From the NCBI GenBank assembly GCA_001599915.1, contig BCIG01000002.1, positions 248,001-312,000 on the forward strand: DNA of 64,000 bases, in the 5' to 3' direction. Every line of letters starts with the position of its first letter. The first letter of the stretch is position 1. The position numbers and the translations under genes were made by a program. Below the pieces are notes generated by a model. It was not told the origin of the DNA. It was given only the letters and a program-made list of their open reading frames with translations, and did no database searches. Shown in pieces: positions 23,382 through 34,835 of the stretch. The DNA comes from Symbiotaphrina buchneri. Lineage: Eukaryota; Ascomycota; Symbiotaphrinales; Symbiotaphrinaceae.

Positions 23382-24059
23382 TCATTTCGAATTCTCTTCA
23401 TTGCCTTTTTGCGAACCAATGCAGTCTTCAAGAGGAATTTTCAGCAGACGGAGCGTGGGTTTATGACCGAGATACTCATCCAGGTAACGAAGTCTATTAC
23501 AAACTTCCGGCAGCTGAGATACAAAGGGTTTGACTTCATCGAGGTCAAGAACAATGACCAGATGATTGAGTCTTGCACCGCAAGAACCCAGCGCTTGTAT
23601 AGCCTTGATGGGCGTCAGCAAGGAGATGAGCCTGAGGGTGGGAAAACGAACCCAAATAAAGAGTTCAGACCACATTTTCCCTTCGAAGATGAGATCCTTC
23701 TTCTTCTCTCTGTGAGGCTGATACCAAAAAGCCCAGTCGGAACCGTAGGCGCAGAGCTGCAAGTTCTTTAGGTGAGATCCGTTGATCGGACCCAGGTGAC
23801 GCAGCCACTCAGCGAACTCCAGAGAGCTATCGAATATGAATTCGTTCTCCTCAAGGAACACCTTGCTCGCTTCAGCTCGCATGGTACGGCAGACCCGGAG
23901 GATGGCAGTCCCTTCATAGGTACGTTTTACCAGTCCAGGCCACGAATCATCATATCCACGGCCCCTCTTGATGTCATCAAGCACCAATAACTCCCTGTAT
24001 ATCGGTGTACGTACTTCCGGGGGTAAGGACATGAACCCAGTGGTAACGTTGGAAGCCAT
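23382..24059 (-). CDS. 2EXR-like protein (F-box-like N-terminus)
   Basis: A single exon of 225 codons. Residues 10-25 (FMSLPPEVRTPIYRELL) match the short 2EXR/F-box-like motif common in large, mostly uncharacterised fungal families. ILRVCRTMRAEASKVFLEENEFIFD follows, the usual second conserved block. The remainder (TLRLISLLTPIKAIQALG...) is a weakly conserved helical region. No signal peptide or membrane segment is visible. Function is unknown; substrate-adaptor roles in ubiquitination are sometimes proposed for such proteins, but nothing here shows that. Confidence 0.75.
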   Translation of the reverse strand: MASNVTTGFMSLPPEVRTPIYRELLVLDDIKRGRGYDDSWPGLVKRTYEGTAILRVCRTMRAEASKVFLEENEFIFDSSLEFAEWLRHLGPINGSHLKNLQLCAYGSDWAFWYQPHREKKKDLIFEGKMWSELFIWVRFPTLRLISLLTPIKAIQALGSCGARLNHLVIVLDLDEVKPFVSQLPEVCNRLRYLDEYLGHKPTLRLLKIPLEDCIGSQKGNEENSK

Positions 24060-25688
24060 GGCCTCAGGTATTGAAGAATGGAGGAAGGAGGGCGGGAGAC
24101 GCTGTTATTTATGTCTGAAAATTTCACTGTGCAAGCACTGTAAAACGGCGAGAGCTTGCTCCCTTCTGGCCACTTCTTTGTTTAATGGAAGGATATGAGT
24201 CAAGTACGGATTTTGCATAGCGTCAAGTATAAACCCGATGGAACTTAGAACATGCAAGTTTGATTCCATTGCGCATATCTGGCAATCAAATGCCGGTAAG
24301 AGGGGGTGATATAACAGATGTCTTCTCTGCACGCGGCCGGTATGTCTTGCATTAACTGTGGATTGCTTTGAGGTTCGGAAGCAGCAACTGTCCATCCTCT
24401 GATTAAGTGGCTAATACCTGTAATGTTTGAAGCTGCAAAATGACAAGCCAACCACCCGCAGTAAGCATAATACTCCACACAGTAATGCAAACCTCTCCAG
24501 TCCGCATGTACGAAGTACTTCGTACTGCATAAGGTACAGTAAAGGAGGGCAAATGTCTACCTTGGTGGCAAGGAATTCAGCAATTACTTTTACAAAAGTT
24601 GGACATCAGAATAACATGGTCATTTATCTCATGAAGTCAGCGTACTCCATGGGTATCGCTTTACTAGCTTGACTGCACGCTAACATCCTTGCACAAGTCA
24701 AGATTTTGTAGCGGGATCTTGCGGCAGACCAGGATTGTGATCATTCTGTGTTCACTCTGTGGCAAAAAGAAAAAGATTCAATAAGGGCAAGCCACACCCA
24801 TATCCCTGCAGCATAAAGCACCCATCCAATGTCCCTTCACCGCCAGTTCGAATGTCCGCGAAGGAGGCAAACAATATGCCGAGGCAGGAGTCCGAAAATG
24901 CGCTTTTATTTCGCATGGAGAAGCACTCCATCCCAAGGGCCAACCATCCCAAAATCTCACCCGGCACGCCTTACCCACGGCGCAAACGATGCGGTTTTGG
25001 GGAAAGTCAACTTAGGGCTGGGCCGGCCCGGTCAGCTTGACTATAAGCTTATCATAAGGCGTGGGCCCCTTGTCCATTGCCGCTCCGCTGCTTTACCACG
25101 GGCTGCTCCCGATATACCCCTGACTCCGCGCGCTCTGAAATCTAGATTGTCGCCGAACAAGTGGTCTGGGTTTACCATTTGAGGGAATCACTGTCCTCAG
25201 CATAGAACAGACGTCGCCCAAAGGTCGCCTTAGCTGAGATAATCTCAGCTGGAGAAGTGGAAGTTCGCGCCAGGATTTTCATTGGTGTCGGCTTCAGGGA
25301 GAATAAGGTTAAGGGCTTATGGACGCCTTTGTTGATTAACACGTTAGCTAGATGCGAGGTCATGCTTTTGTTGATACCGGAACTTCTACCTTCAATATCC
25401 GGAAAGCATTTGGTCCTCGAGGAGGAGATTGGAGGCCCCGTCGCAAGTATAAAAGACTCCTCTGGTGCTCATCCTACGGTCTATTCTACTGTAGATCTCG
25501 CATGAGCAAAACAGGTGAGGTCGCCGATATCTTGAAAGGATATCCCTGACCAGTTTCCAGAATCGGGCTATCACCCTAACGAATAAAGACACAGAATATA
25601 ATTTCCAGCAGTCAACCAGGTGCGCCCTTCTCCCTGTCTGGCTTCTTCTCCACTAACACCTCCACGGCAGCCTTCCAACCATCACGCC
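24060..25688. other. long intergenic stretch with GTAC palindrome
   Basis: 1.6 kb without a supported gene. It holds an 18-bp perfect palindrome at 24508-24525. The stretch 25200-25560 has short open frames in two phases with faint protein-like composition, too weak to call. Confidence 0.45.
24508..24525. repeat. perfect 18-bp palindrome GTACGAAG|TACTTCGTAC
   Basis: The sequence equals its own reverse complement. Related TACGGAGTAC/TACTTCGTAC half-motifs occur in the AKR1-SRP102 promoter interval near 20930-20950. I know such motifs to be frequent in promoters and intergenic DNA of filamentous ascomycetes, but their role is unclear. Confidence 0.6.
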
Positions 25689-26003
25689 ATGAAGTTTCTC
25701 ACGACCGCCTTGGCAGCCGCCACGCTCTTCTCGCTCGCAAGCGCGCAGGAATGGCTCTTCACGCAGTCATGCTTCTGTGGGCAAAGCTGTGAGACGGTGG
25801 GCTGGGAGGAGGGCTTGAACTGGTCGAACGGCGAATGCTTCGCCTTCAACGGCGGCGCCGCGGCCGTCATCGCCTCCAGTGAGGCGACGTGGTGCTATGC
25901 GTACACCAACAGCGACTGTGCAGGGAACCCGGCAATCGGCTTCTCGGACGGGTGCTATGATGCCCCCGATGGCTGGCTTTACTCGGCGATGTGCTGGGAC
26001 TAG
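25689..26003 (+). CDS. small secreted cysteine-rich protein
   Basis: 104 residues in one exon. The start at 25689 is chosen because MKFLTTALAAATLFSLASA is a textbook signal peptide ending in an Ala-X-Ala-type site; an upstream in-frame start would bury it. The mature ~85 residues hold eight cysteines (QSCFCGQSC, NGEC, ATWC, NSDC, DGC, SAMC), enough for four disulfides, and have high Trp/Gly content. I do not recognise the family. Size, secretion and cysteine count are those of candidate effectors, small wall proteins or antimicrobial proteins; which of these is not shown. Confidence 0.8.
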   Translation: MKFLTTALAAATLFSLASAQEWLFTQSCFCGQSCETVGWEEGLNWSNGECFAFNGGAAAVIASSEATWCYAYTNSDCAGNPAIGFSDGCYDAPDGWLYSAMCWD

Positions 26004-26094
26004 ACCACACGGGAAAACGAAGGGGTAGAGGGCTGGAGAGTAAAGGACCTGGGATTTGATATGCTTGTGGTCTTCAATAGGAGATTTGAGGGAT

Positions 26095-27356
26095 TTAGCT
26101 AGGGTTGCGCTGCTTGAGTAAATGATGAACTTGAGCCACAATTGCATCTCCAAGCACAGTTGTTGAGGCCTTCCCGCCGAGATCTGGCGTCCGAACACCT
26201 GAGTCTAGCACCGTAGAGACGGCCTCGTCGATGATCTGCGCTTCTTCCTCCATGTTGAAGCCGTAGCGGAACATCATGGACACGCAGAGGATCATGGCCA
26301 CTGGATTGGATTTTCCTTCGCCGGCAATACTATGACAAGTCAGTAACCGCGTGGTCACCAAGCACGAGCAATCCTTTTCAACTTACTCAGGCGCAGACCC
26401 ATGCGTAGGCTCATACAAGCCCCTGACTTTCTCCTTCCCGCCCGGTACGCCACTGAGGCTCGCACTGGGCAGCAGACCCAAACTGCCCGGGATAGAGCCC
26501 GCCTGATCCGACAACATATCGCCGAACGTGTTATCGCCCAGGAGGACACCGTTGAGCTTGCGCGGCTCCACCGCCATGATCAAGGACGCCGAGTCCGCCA
26601 GCTGGTGCCAGAACTTGACGTGTGGGAACTCGGATGTCATGGTTTCTTCGACCACTCTCCGCCATAGCCGAGACGAGGCCAGCACGTTCGCTTTGTCGAG
26701 CGAGATGACGGGCCAGGGCGGGTCGTGCCGCTCGGCGAGATACTCTGCCAGCCGAGTGATGCGTTGGACTTCGGCGCGGGAATAGCCCCATTCATCCATC
26801 GCTGCAAGGCATAATCATCAGCGATCATCATCTTAGACCACTGTCTGTTCAAAAGCGAAGTAATTCAAGGATGATCTCACATACCATAATCCTTATCCTC
26901 AACCTTCCTCCCAAAATACGCTCCGCCACAATTCTCCCGCAGGACAATAAACTCCACGCCCTCGATGACCTCAGGCTTAAACGCGCTCTTCTCCCGCGCA
27001 ACCTCCATGCTCGGAATCACGCAGGGCCGCACATTCCCATAGATCTCCATGGCCTGCCGCAGCCGCAACACGCCACCTTCCGGCCCCTCGAACCCGCGCC
27101 GCATGGCGTCCCACTTCGGGCCCCCGACCGCGCCGAACAGCACGGCGTCGGCCGCCAGTGCGGCGTCGCGCACGGAGGCGGTGAGTGAGTCGTTGTGTGC
27201 GTCGATGCTGCATCCGCCGATGAGACCGTGGCTGAGGTTGAAGTTGAGTACGGGTGAGGAGAAGGCGTCAAGCACTTTGAGGGCTTCGGCCATGACTTCG
27301 GGCCCGATGCCGTCGCCTGGCAGGATGAGGATGTCGAAGCTCTTGGTAGGCGCCAT
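26095..27356 (-). CDS. LEU2: 3-isopropylmalate dehydrogenase
   Basis: Exons 27356-26885, 26801-26387 and 26329-26095 sum to 374 codons (373 aa), the normal size. The enzyme oxidises and decarboxylates 3-isopropylmalate with NAD+, the third step of leucine synthesis. Visible hallmarks are [14 protein letters not shown] at the N-terminus, [20 protein letters not shown], the metal-binding and signature segment [19 protein letters not shown], and [23 protein letters not shown], the last joined only after removing the 57-bp intron with GTAAGT donor. The start [12 protein letters not shown] at 27356 fits the family better than the in-frame Met 24 nt upstream. Confidence 0.96.
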
Positions 27357-28022
27357 GAGGTGAGATAGACGGCTGTTCAATGATGGGAGTTGGAGTAGTT
27401 GATTGATCTGGGGATAGGCGTGAATGGGTAAGATAAGGGTTGTCTTGGAGATCTAGCTCCGTTGTCGGAGTGTGGGGTCGCGGGGTTAGTTGGAGAAGCT
27501 CGGAAGTGCTCGGCGGGATTGCATCCGAGAGCGTCGCGGTAGCTAAAAGCAACATCACGACAGATAAGATGAAACCTTGCTGCAAAGTTGGGATGTGCAT
27601 CCAGCTGATAGTGCTCTACAGCACGAGCTGGCACAGCACACAGGTCACTATTACGGCGCGGTTCATCTGATACGGTAAAGAAAAGGGGTCAATTCCACCC
27701 TTTCGTATGAACTGTGGAATCATGTCCTGAACGAAACACCTGCATGAAAGAAAATGTCAGAAGTCACGATCTGTGGCTTTCAAAGATCCACTTTCCCGCT
27801 TTTCACTGCCCCTTCCGAGCCATGCATGTTCCCCTACTGTCAGGAGCTCCGTTTCGACCAACGATCTCAGGTGATTTCAATGTATCAGGCCTGTCGGATA
27901 AGCTTTAAGAAGCCGCACTTGCGTCGCCTGCTCCCTCGCCTGCTTCTGATGAATGGATCACTCATTTGCCCCAAACACTCTGTTCTTTCGTCTTGCAGAG
28001 CCCTTCCCTTGCTGTTTCCGGT
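27357..28022. other. intergenic, LEU2 promoter side
   Basis: Upstream flank of the leucine gene and downstream flank of the F-box-like gene. No gene or RNA supported. Confidence 0.4.
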
Positions 28023-29311
28023 TCAGCAGCCAGACGATGAGGCTTCATCTGGCGTCCAATAGCCTTTCCCACCCGCATGCACGATACGCTCGGCCTCCGT
28101 CAGGAACTGCTTGTACTGCTTTTCTTTCTTATCCATTTCGTAATTTGTAGGGTGATCCCAAGTGCTCCGTGGATATATGCCCATTTCGCCGATCATACCC
28201 CAGCTGGACAGTCGTTCTTTGCTCCACAAGCAGAAAAGCCAGTTCCTCAGATTTGGGGCTCGAAAGAGTGACATTGGCTTACGAGGGTCCTTGCTGCCTC
28301 CGGCGAGAGACCATGCAGCGCTGGGGCCGAGGGGACCCATTTCTGGCGTAATTGGAGGACGGCCGCTCCAAAGCTGGAAACTGGAGAACAGCCGAGGAGA
28401 CCATTCGCTGAGTTCCCATGTAATGCCGCCATCTTGAATATCACCCCGAGTGATACAGGTCATTTCCTTCAGAAGTTGGACCTGCTCTTCGTATGGGACG
28501 GTTAAGAATTTGCGTATGTTTTCGAAACCCATGCCGATGATTCTCTCCTTGATTGGTTTGTGCCACTGATCTAAATAGACGTGAGCGAGAGTGACTGACG
28601 AAAGAAAGATTCCAGAAGAGTATACCTATAGCCGATTGATCCGGCCCGCACATATTGCCGAACTTGATACCCAATTCCACCTCGTGCTCGAGAGCTTCAT
28701 CCAGCTTGTTCAAGCGCTTCCAGAAGTAGTTATTGATGCAGACGATTTCCTCGAGCTCCCATAAAGGGTACAAAGCCACATACTCGGCCGCTCTGCGCCG
28801 AGAGAAAGCCCCCTCCTTACTTACCGGCGACTGGCGTGAGAAGACGGCACCGTAGATATCGAAGCGGTAAAAGGCTCGGTAGATGCGCGTTGTCTCCTCA
28901 GCCGTCAAGCTCTGGTAATCTACCGGCTGTGGCATACGTCGACAAAGGTCCTTCGTAAAGCACTCTACAAGCAAGTGCTGACGGGATAACGGGATGGTTA
29001 TCTCGGACGGAATCTTGTTGTCGGGCTTGGCTCCATCATAAAGTGCCCTAAGGTCGTTTGTATGACTTCAGCCAGTCAAGAGTCGTATGGAAGCGTGATG
29101 CGTCCAGTGCTCCACATGCATCAGCTAGGACAGGAGACAGTGTCTTTGACAGGACCATCTGCAACGTAGAGACCTCAGCCTGATGGAAAGCTGCGTTGAA
29201 TGAGGGAAAGGCGCGTCTAACCGCCCGAAGAGACGTGAGGTCTGGAAGTTCGCCCATGATGGCAAGCTTCAGCTCCACCGGGAGCTTCTCGATCGGTGGC
29301 TGTAGTGCCAT
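28023..29311 (-). CDS. F-box-like fungal protein with frame break or micro-intron
   Basis: The first part (29311 to about 29060) has an F-box-like N-terminus, IEKLPVELKLAIMGELPDLTSLRAVRRAFPS. The second part (to 28626) and third part (28570-28023, after a 55-bp intron 28571-28625) continue with QHLLVECFTKDLCRRMP, RIYRAFYRFDIY and PLWELEEIVCINNYF, a block order known from uncharacterised fungal F-box-like proteins. Parts one and two are in frames offset by +1: part one stops near 29050 just where part two begins to make sense. A 19-nt GT...AG stretch (29071-29053 on the minus strand) would restore DWLKALYDGAKPDNK if removed, but it is far below normal intron size. A 1-nt indel or assembly error is the plainer explanation. 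Function unknown. Confidence 0.65.
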
Positions 29312-29754
29312 GATGGTGATTCGTGATCTGGTTGATGAAACGGAGATGATTGGGGTGTAATCGAAGATTGTTGTAAGACCGATTCCAGATGGTCTTTGAG
29401 GACCTTCGAGTGTGGTGGAGTTGACTGGGAGGTGTGTGCAGATGGAAAGGCTGAGAGAAAGAGAACTTCTTATATGGACTGCACCTCGCCTATTCCAATC
29501 GCATGTGAATGTGAAAGTGCACTACTGGAGAACTTTAGAATATCAGTGAATGAAGTAGGTGAGTCGGTCCTTTGCGTATGGAGGTGAATCAGAACTGAGT
29601 AGCGAGCGATGTCTTACACTCCTGAGACATGTGGCTCTTGAGCTAATGCTTGAAACTTTATCATAAGGAGTCTGTACTAAACCTGGGGGCGACTTGATGT
29701 GGAAAAATAATATGACTGTGTCAACAGACAAAGAGACCAGTTTTAGACCTCGCC
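29312..29754. other. intergenic
   Basis: Between the F-box-like gene's 5' end and the 3' end of the RING gene. No supported feature. Confidence 0.4.
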
Positions 29755-30329
29755 TCAAGCACTTCCTCCCTTTGACGGTATCACCCTCTTGCACAATGGA
29801 CATTCACAATTTCCTCGGGCGAACCACCCCTGGAAGCACGAAACATGAAAGGCATGGCGACATTCCAGGGCGTATATCTCATCATTCTCTTGTACACTGT
29901 CCAGACAAATGGCACTGTTCCACATCAGACGGATACAGAGCCATACCAGACATATTGCGTATAACTCTCAGTATGGGGCCCCTTCTCCGACTGACCATTC
30001 AGCACCCACTTTCCAAGCAACTGTCGACTGACCCGGCTGTCCAGCCGCTTTATGCATTTCTCCAAGTCTCCTGTGGACGGTGGTTTGTCTCTTGCCACTC
30101 TCCGCAAGCTGATGACACTGGATGATCATCAGCCAGTGTTAGCAGCCTAGAAACCGCTGAACAAGGGCACTTACAAAGGAACGACACATATCAGAAAGAA
30201 TATAAATAAGCATGGCAGGATTATTGTCAGCACTTCTGCGTCAAGTATTTTTCGCGGAGGTTTCTCAGCAACGCTCTCGTCAGGAGTAGACATGTCTTCG
30301 CGAGCTTCCGAATTTAAGACTGCTGCCAT
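29755..30329 (-). CDS. single-pass membrane RING-H2 protein (probable E3 ubiquitin ligase)
   Basis: Three exons, 30329-30175, 30117-29947 and 29914-29755, give 162 codons (161 aa). A hydrophobic helix (VLTIILPCLFIFFLICVVPFV, residues ~35-55) precedes a basic linker (LRRVARDKPPSTG). A C-terminal RING-H2 domain reads CAICLDSV...YALECRHAFHVSCFQGW...CECPLCKR, with spacing C-x2-C, C-x-H-x2-H-x2-C and C-x2-C. This layout is that of membrane E3 ligases of the ATL/RNF type. The first Cys codon is completed only by splicing a 32-nt intron (29915-29946; GTATGG donor, CTGAT branch-like box, CAG acceptor), very short for a fungus. More 5' exons may exist up to about 30820, where minus-strand frames look partly protein-like, but I could not join them. 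Confidence 0.72.
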
Positions 30330-31113
30330 ATGTGATGAATTTTCTACTTGTCACATACACCCTAACGCAGGGTATATACCTTCGTTTTCCTTCTCTTCCA
30401 GTGTGGCTATGTACACGGAAACAGCACTGGGCATAACCCAACCCACAATTACAAGCGGACATGGATCTGCTTGTCGCACCCTCACACGACCCGGAGCCAA
30501 GAACCCTGCCTTCACAATCATGCTCACCTGTACGAGACGCCCAGGCTTGGTGTATTGGCATTCTTCTGCTATTCTACAATTTTCTTCACTGGCAAGGCTG
30601 TGCCCAGAAGCCATTCCTTGGCATTTCTTAGGGCCGCGTCACGGGTGAACTTGGCGGCTAGAACCGGATCTGGGCACCGCAAGGCCCAGACCGTGCCCAG
30701 CCCGCTCAGACCAAAAACGAGCAAACACACCATCGATGACTCGATCACAGTCATCCAAATTTCCCCACATGTTATCATTTGTCCGCATATGTGGATCCTT
30801 GGCAATACAGCCAAGAGAGACACAGGTATTGGCGAGAATGGTCATCCTCCCGGCTCGGACGGAGCAGCCCCGGCTGCGAGGTCGTTGGGATTTCTGTGGA
30901 TTCTTACTGGTTCTTCTATGCCCGATCGTACTATCTCCGTCCTGGTGCCCAGAAACGTATCTGCTTGGCTTTTCGATATCGATTCGCCGATGATATTCTA
31001 ACCGAGGCTCTATCTACAATGGAAAAACATATAAGACAATATCACCAGCATCATGTGCTTCTCGGGTCGATTTGTCAAACCTGCGAGAAAAGCCTCCCTA
31101 GACGACCCTCAAA
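30330..31113. other. intergenic or unresolved 5' exons
   Basis: Minus-strand frames around 30820-30600 include a hydrophobic stretch (SSMVCLLVFGLSGLGTVWAL), possibly an upstream exon of the RING gene. No splice chain satisfied me. The plus strand is the ATPase promoter. Confidence 0.35.
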
Positions 31114-34100
31114 ATGACGGGTGGAAACAACAACAACGGAAAGCCTACGGTCACTCCGCTCCTATCAGCTCCTGCACATGCTCTGAATCATGAGCAAGTC
31201 ATTGAACAACTCCGCTCGCACGCCCGAGACGGACTGTCTGCGGAAGAAGCAAAAGCGCGCTTGGCACAACATGGAAAGAATGCTCTTGACGATGGCGAGG
31301 GCGTGCAGCCCATTAAAATCCTGCTGGGACAGGTGGCCAACTCAATGACGCTGGTAAGCAATCCTTCATCCGTCGAGGGACTATTCCACTGATATAACTG
31401 TCAACAGGTGCTTATCGCTGGAATGATTGTCTCGTTCGTGATCAAGTCCTGGATCGAAGGCGGCGTCATTACTGCAGTCGTGATCATCAATGTTGTCGTT
31501 GGATTCTTTCAAGAGTTTGCCGCCGAGAAGACGATGGACTCCCTTCGACAACTCAGTTCACCGACTGCATCTGCCGTCCGAGGCGGAAACAGTATGGTCG
31601 TGCCTTCCATCGAACTAGTACCGGGAGACATCGTTGAATTGAAAACCGGCGATACTATTCCCGCGGATATTAGGTTCGTGCCCTATGGGACTGAAAGAGT
31701 ATCAGGTGAAAGCTGACGCTATTGGCAGGTTGACCGAGGCGACGAATCTGGAAACAGATGAAGCCCTGCTGACTGGAGAATCTCTTCCCGTCCAGAAGAA
31801 GCACGATGCCGCTTTCCCACCTGAGACCGGGCCTGGTGATAGACACAATGTTGCGTACAGTTCCTCCACCGTCACCAAAGGTCGAGGCCAAGGCGTGGTA
31901 TACGCGACAGGGATGAATACCGAAATCGGCTCTATAGCTGCCGCCCTGCGTGCCAAAGGATCCAAAGTCCGTCCAGTCAAGCGCAGGTCAGACGGTAGAG
32001 CAGGACCCCATCGCTACGTCGAAGCGTGGTCTCTTACTGCTATATATGCCCTCGGCCGCTTCTTGGGTGTTTCCAAAGGAACACCCCTACAGAAACAACT
32101 CTCCAGGCTCGCTATGCTTCTCTTCGGCCTTGCTGTTGTCTTCGCTATTATTGTGGAGGCATGCAATTACTTCAGCTCTAATAAGGAGGTGGTTATCTAT
32201 GCTGTTGCTACTGGCTTGAGTATGATTCCCGCCTCGTTGGTCGTCATTCTGACGATAACCATGGCTCTGGGTACGAAGAGGATGGCGGAACGACATGTTG
32301 TTGTGCGGAAACTCCAGGCGTTGGAAGCACTTGGAGCTGTCACGGATATTTGTTCGGACAAGACTGGGACTCTGACGCAAGGTAAGCAGAATACAGTTTG
32401 TTCATGTGCAAATACTGAATAGGTCAGGGAAAATGGTGGCCAAGAAAGCTTGGATTCCAGGAAGAGGGACCTATACTGTCGGCGAATCCAACAGCCCATT
32501 TGATCCTACAGATGCCACAATCAGTTTCATCAGCTCGCCACCGACCGAGTACAACAGGGAGAAAGGCGGCGATGGTCAAGTCACTGCAACCCGTGATCTT
32601 CTACGCGACAATCTGCAGCTGCAAGAGTTCCTCAACATCGCTGCGTTGGCAAATGTTGCACGTGTCTACAAGACCGACCATGGCCATTGGAACGCTCGAG
32701 GCGATCCAACCGAGATCGCAATCGAGATGTTCGCATGCCGGTTTGACTGGTATCGTGAAAGGTGGACGAAAGGAGATCAGCCCAAGTTCTTTCAAGTCGC
32801 TGAATTCCCATTCGACTCGGAAATCAAGAAAATGTCTGTCATCTACGCTCAGGATAGCGAAAAGGGCTCAGGCCAACAGCTCTTCACGAAAGGGGCGGTT
32901 GAACGAGTTCTCGAGTCTTGTACAACCATCGTCTCTGTAGAGAAAGGCATAGATGAACTCTCGGAGAATCAAAAACACCAGATTCTTTTGGAGATGGAAG
33001 CACTGGCAACTCAAGGCTTGCGCGTGCTTGCACTGGCCAGCCGAGACCTACCGACGGCATTTGATAACGACAAGCCGGCGGACAGGAGGGAGCTCGAGCA
33101 GGACCTGACATTCGTGGGATTAATCGGCCTCTATGACCCTCCACGGCCGGAAACGGCAGGTGCAGTCCGCCAGTGCCACGAGGCCGGAATCGCTGTCCAC
33201 ATGCTCACAGGCGACCATCCCGGCACCGCGCGGGCGATTGCTGCTCAAGTCGGTATCATGCCCTCAAGAACCGACCTTCTCTCAGCGGAATCCGTCAAAG
33301 CACTCTCAATGACAGCTAGTCAATTCGACGCCCTCTCGGACGAGGAGATTGACAAGCTGCCTACTCTGCCTCTGGTCATAGCACGCTGTACGCCACATAC
33401 AAAAGTCCGTATGATTGAGGCCCTTCACCGTCGGAAACGATTTGCGGCGATGACTGGTGACGGGGTCAATGATTCGCCGAGTCTGAAACGAGCCGATGTG
33501 GGTATCGCCATGGGTCAGGCCGGATCGGATGTTGCCAAGGATGCGTCTGATATTGTGTTGACGGACGACAATTTTGCTTCGATCTTGAATGCTGTTGAAG
33601 AAGGCAGGCGCATATTCCAAAACATTCAGAAATTTGTACTGCATCTTCTGGCTCAGAATATTGCGCAGGCTTGTACTTTGCTCATTGGTCTTGCGTTCAA
33701 AGATGCTTCGGGCTTATCCGTGTTTCCCCTTTCCCCGGTTGAGATTCTGTGGGTTATCATGGTAATTCTGCACCGAAGTCCTTGATCTCGAATTCAGCTA
33801 ATAAAAGTGTTCAGATCACATCCAGTATCCCCGACATGGGCCTCGGCATGGAAAAGGCCGCGGTGGACATCATGCAACAGCCACCACACAACCTCGCGCA
33901 CGGGGTTTTCACATGGGAAGTGCTGACAGACATAATCGCCTACGGGCTATGGATGGCCGCATTGTGTCTCTCCTCCTTCACCATCGTACTCTACGGCTTC
34001 GGCGACGGCTCGTTCGGCACGCACAGCGAGAACTGCAACGAGTCCTACTCCCCCGGCTGCGACACGGTGTTCCGGGCGCGGACGACCACCTTCGTCTGCA

Positions 34101-34519
34101 TGACGTGGTTCTCGCTGTTCCTGGCGTGGGAGATGCTGCACCTGCGCCGCAGCTTCTTCCACATGCGGCCCGGCACGGACCGGCCGCTGACGCAGTGGAT
34201 GTGGGACGTGTGGAGCAATAAGTTTTTGTTTTTTGCGGTGCTGGCGGGGTTTGTGACGGTGTTCCCGACGCTGTATATTCCGGTCATTAATCATAAGGTG
34301 TTTAAGCATGAGGGCATCTCGTGGGAGTGGGGCGTGGTGTTTGTCGAGGCGGTGTTGTTCGTCCTGGGCTCGGAGGCGTGGAAGTGGGCGAAGAGGGTCT
34401 ATTTTAGACGGTTTGGGGGACAGGCGAGGGAGCCGCTGGACGAGGATGTGGAGGTCAGGGTGTTTAAGAGGTATGATACGGATGTTAGCATTGGGATGAG
34501 TAGGAACAATAGCGACTAG
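31114..34519 (+). CDS. ENA-type (P-type IID) sodium/potassium-exporting ATPase
   Basis: Exons 31114-31353, 31408-31673, 31729-32381, 32428-33761 and 33815-34519 sum to 1066 codons (1065 aa). The pump exports Na+ or K+ at the plasma membrane and supports salt and alkaline-pH tolerance. Seen in order: cation-ATPase N-terminal domain (HALNHEQVIEQLRSH), the actuator TGES loop in ALLTGESLPV, the phosphorylation site SDKTGTLTQ (near residue 380), the KGAVERVL nucleotide-binding segment, and the hinge TGDGVNDSPSLKRADVGIAMG. C-terminal helices include the fungal-ENA-like block DMGLGMEKAAVDIM. PVKRRSDGRAGPHRYVEAW and GRFLGV in the first cytosolic loop match the ENA subfamily rather than Ca2+ ATPases. 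All introns are 46-55 bp. Confidence 0.94.
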
Positions 34520-34835
34520 GGGGGATGCCTTCTCGGGAGGGACGAGTGGGGGGGCGGGGGCGACAAGATGATTTCTTCCTAGACGAAGCTTCAAAGTAAG
34601 ACTTTATAGAGATAGACACAGTCCTTGAAGTGCATGATGAATGGTAGCTCATTGAAGCGCTGAGATGGACGGAATGCGTGGCTGAGGAATACGCCATGTT
34701 TCTGCTTGATTGGTATCAAGTTTGCTCACCGCTTCACTGCGACAGGCGAAACCTTGTTGCACGTCTCCATAAAAGCTTCCCTCTACAACCCACAACAAGC
34801 ATCCACCACAAGCACCTACCATTCCGCTGATCACC
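34520..34835. other. intergenic
   Basis: Short interval between the ATPase stop and the next start. It has a G-rich run near 34540-34562; no gene supported. Confidence 0.4.

Noticed and set aside
25257-25549. short frames with DTGTS, suggesting an aspartic-protease remnant
   Set aside because: Only one short motif, no flanking protease or retroelement blocks; chance match likely.
29048-29062. CTTAGGG resembling the Ty1-type +1 slip site CTTAGGC
   Set aside because: It is out of register with the zero frame (which reads CCT TAG), so it cannot work as that slip site.
30471-31001. 176-codon plus-strand open frame upstream of the ATPase
   Set aside because: No domain-like pattern; lies opposite possible RING-gene upstream exons and in the ATPase promoter.
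33947-34594. 215-codon minus-strand open frame
   Set aside because: Antisense shadow of the GC-rich last exon of the ENA-type ATPase.
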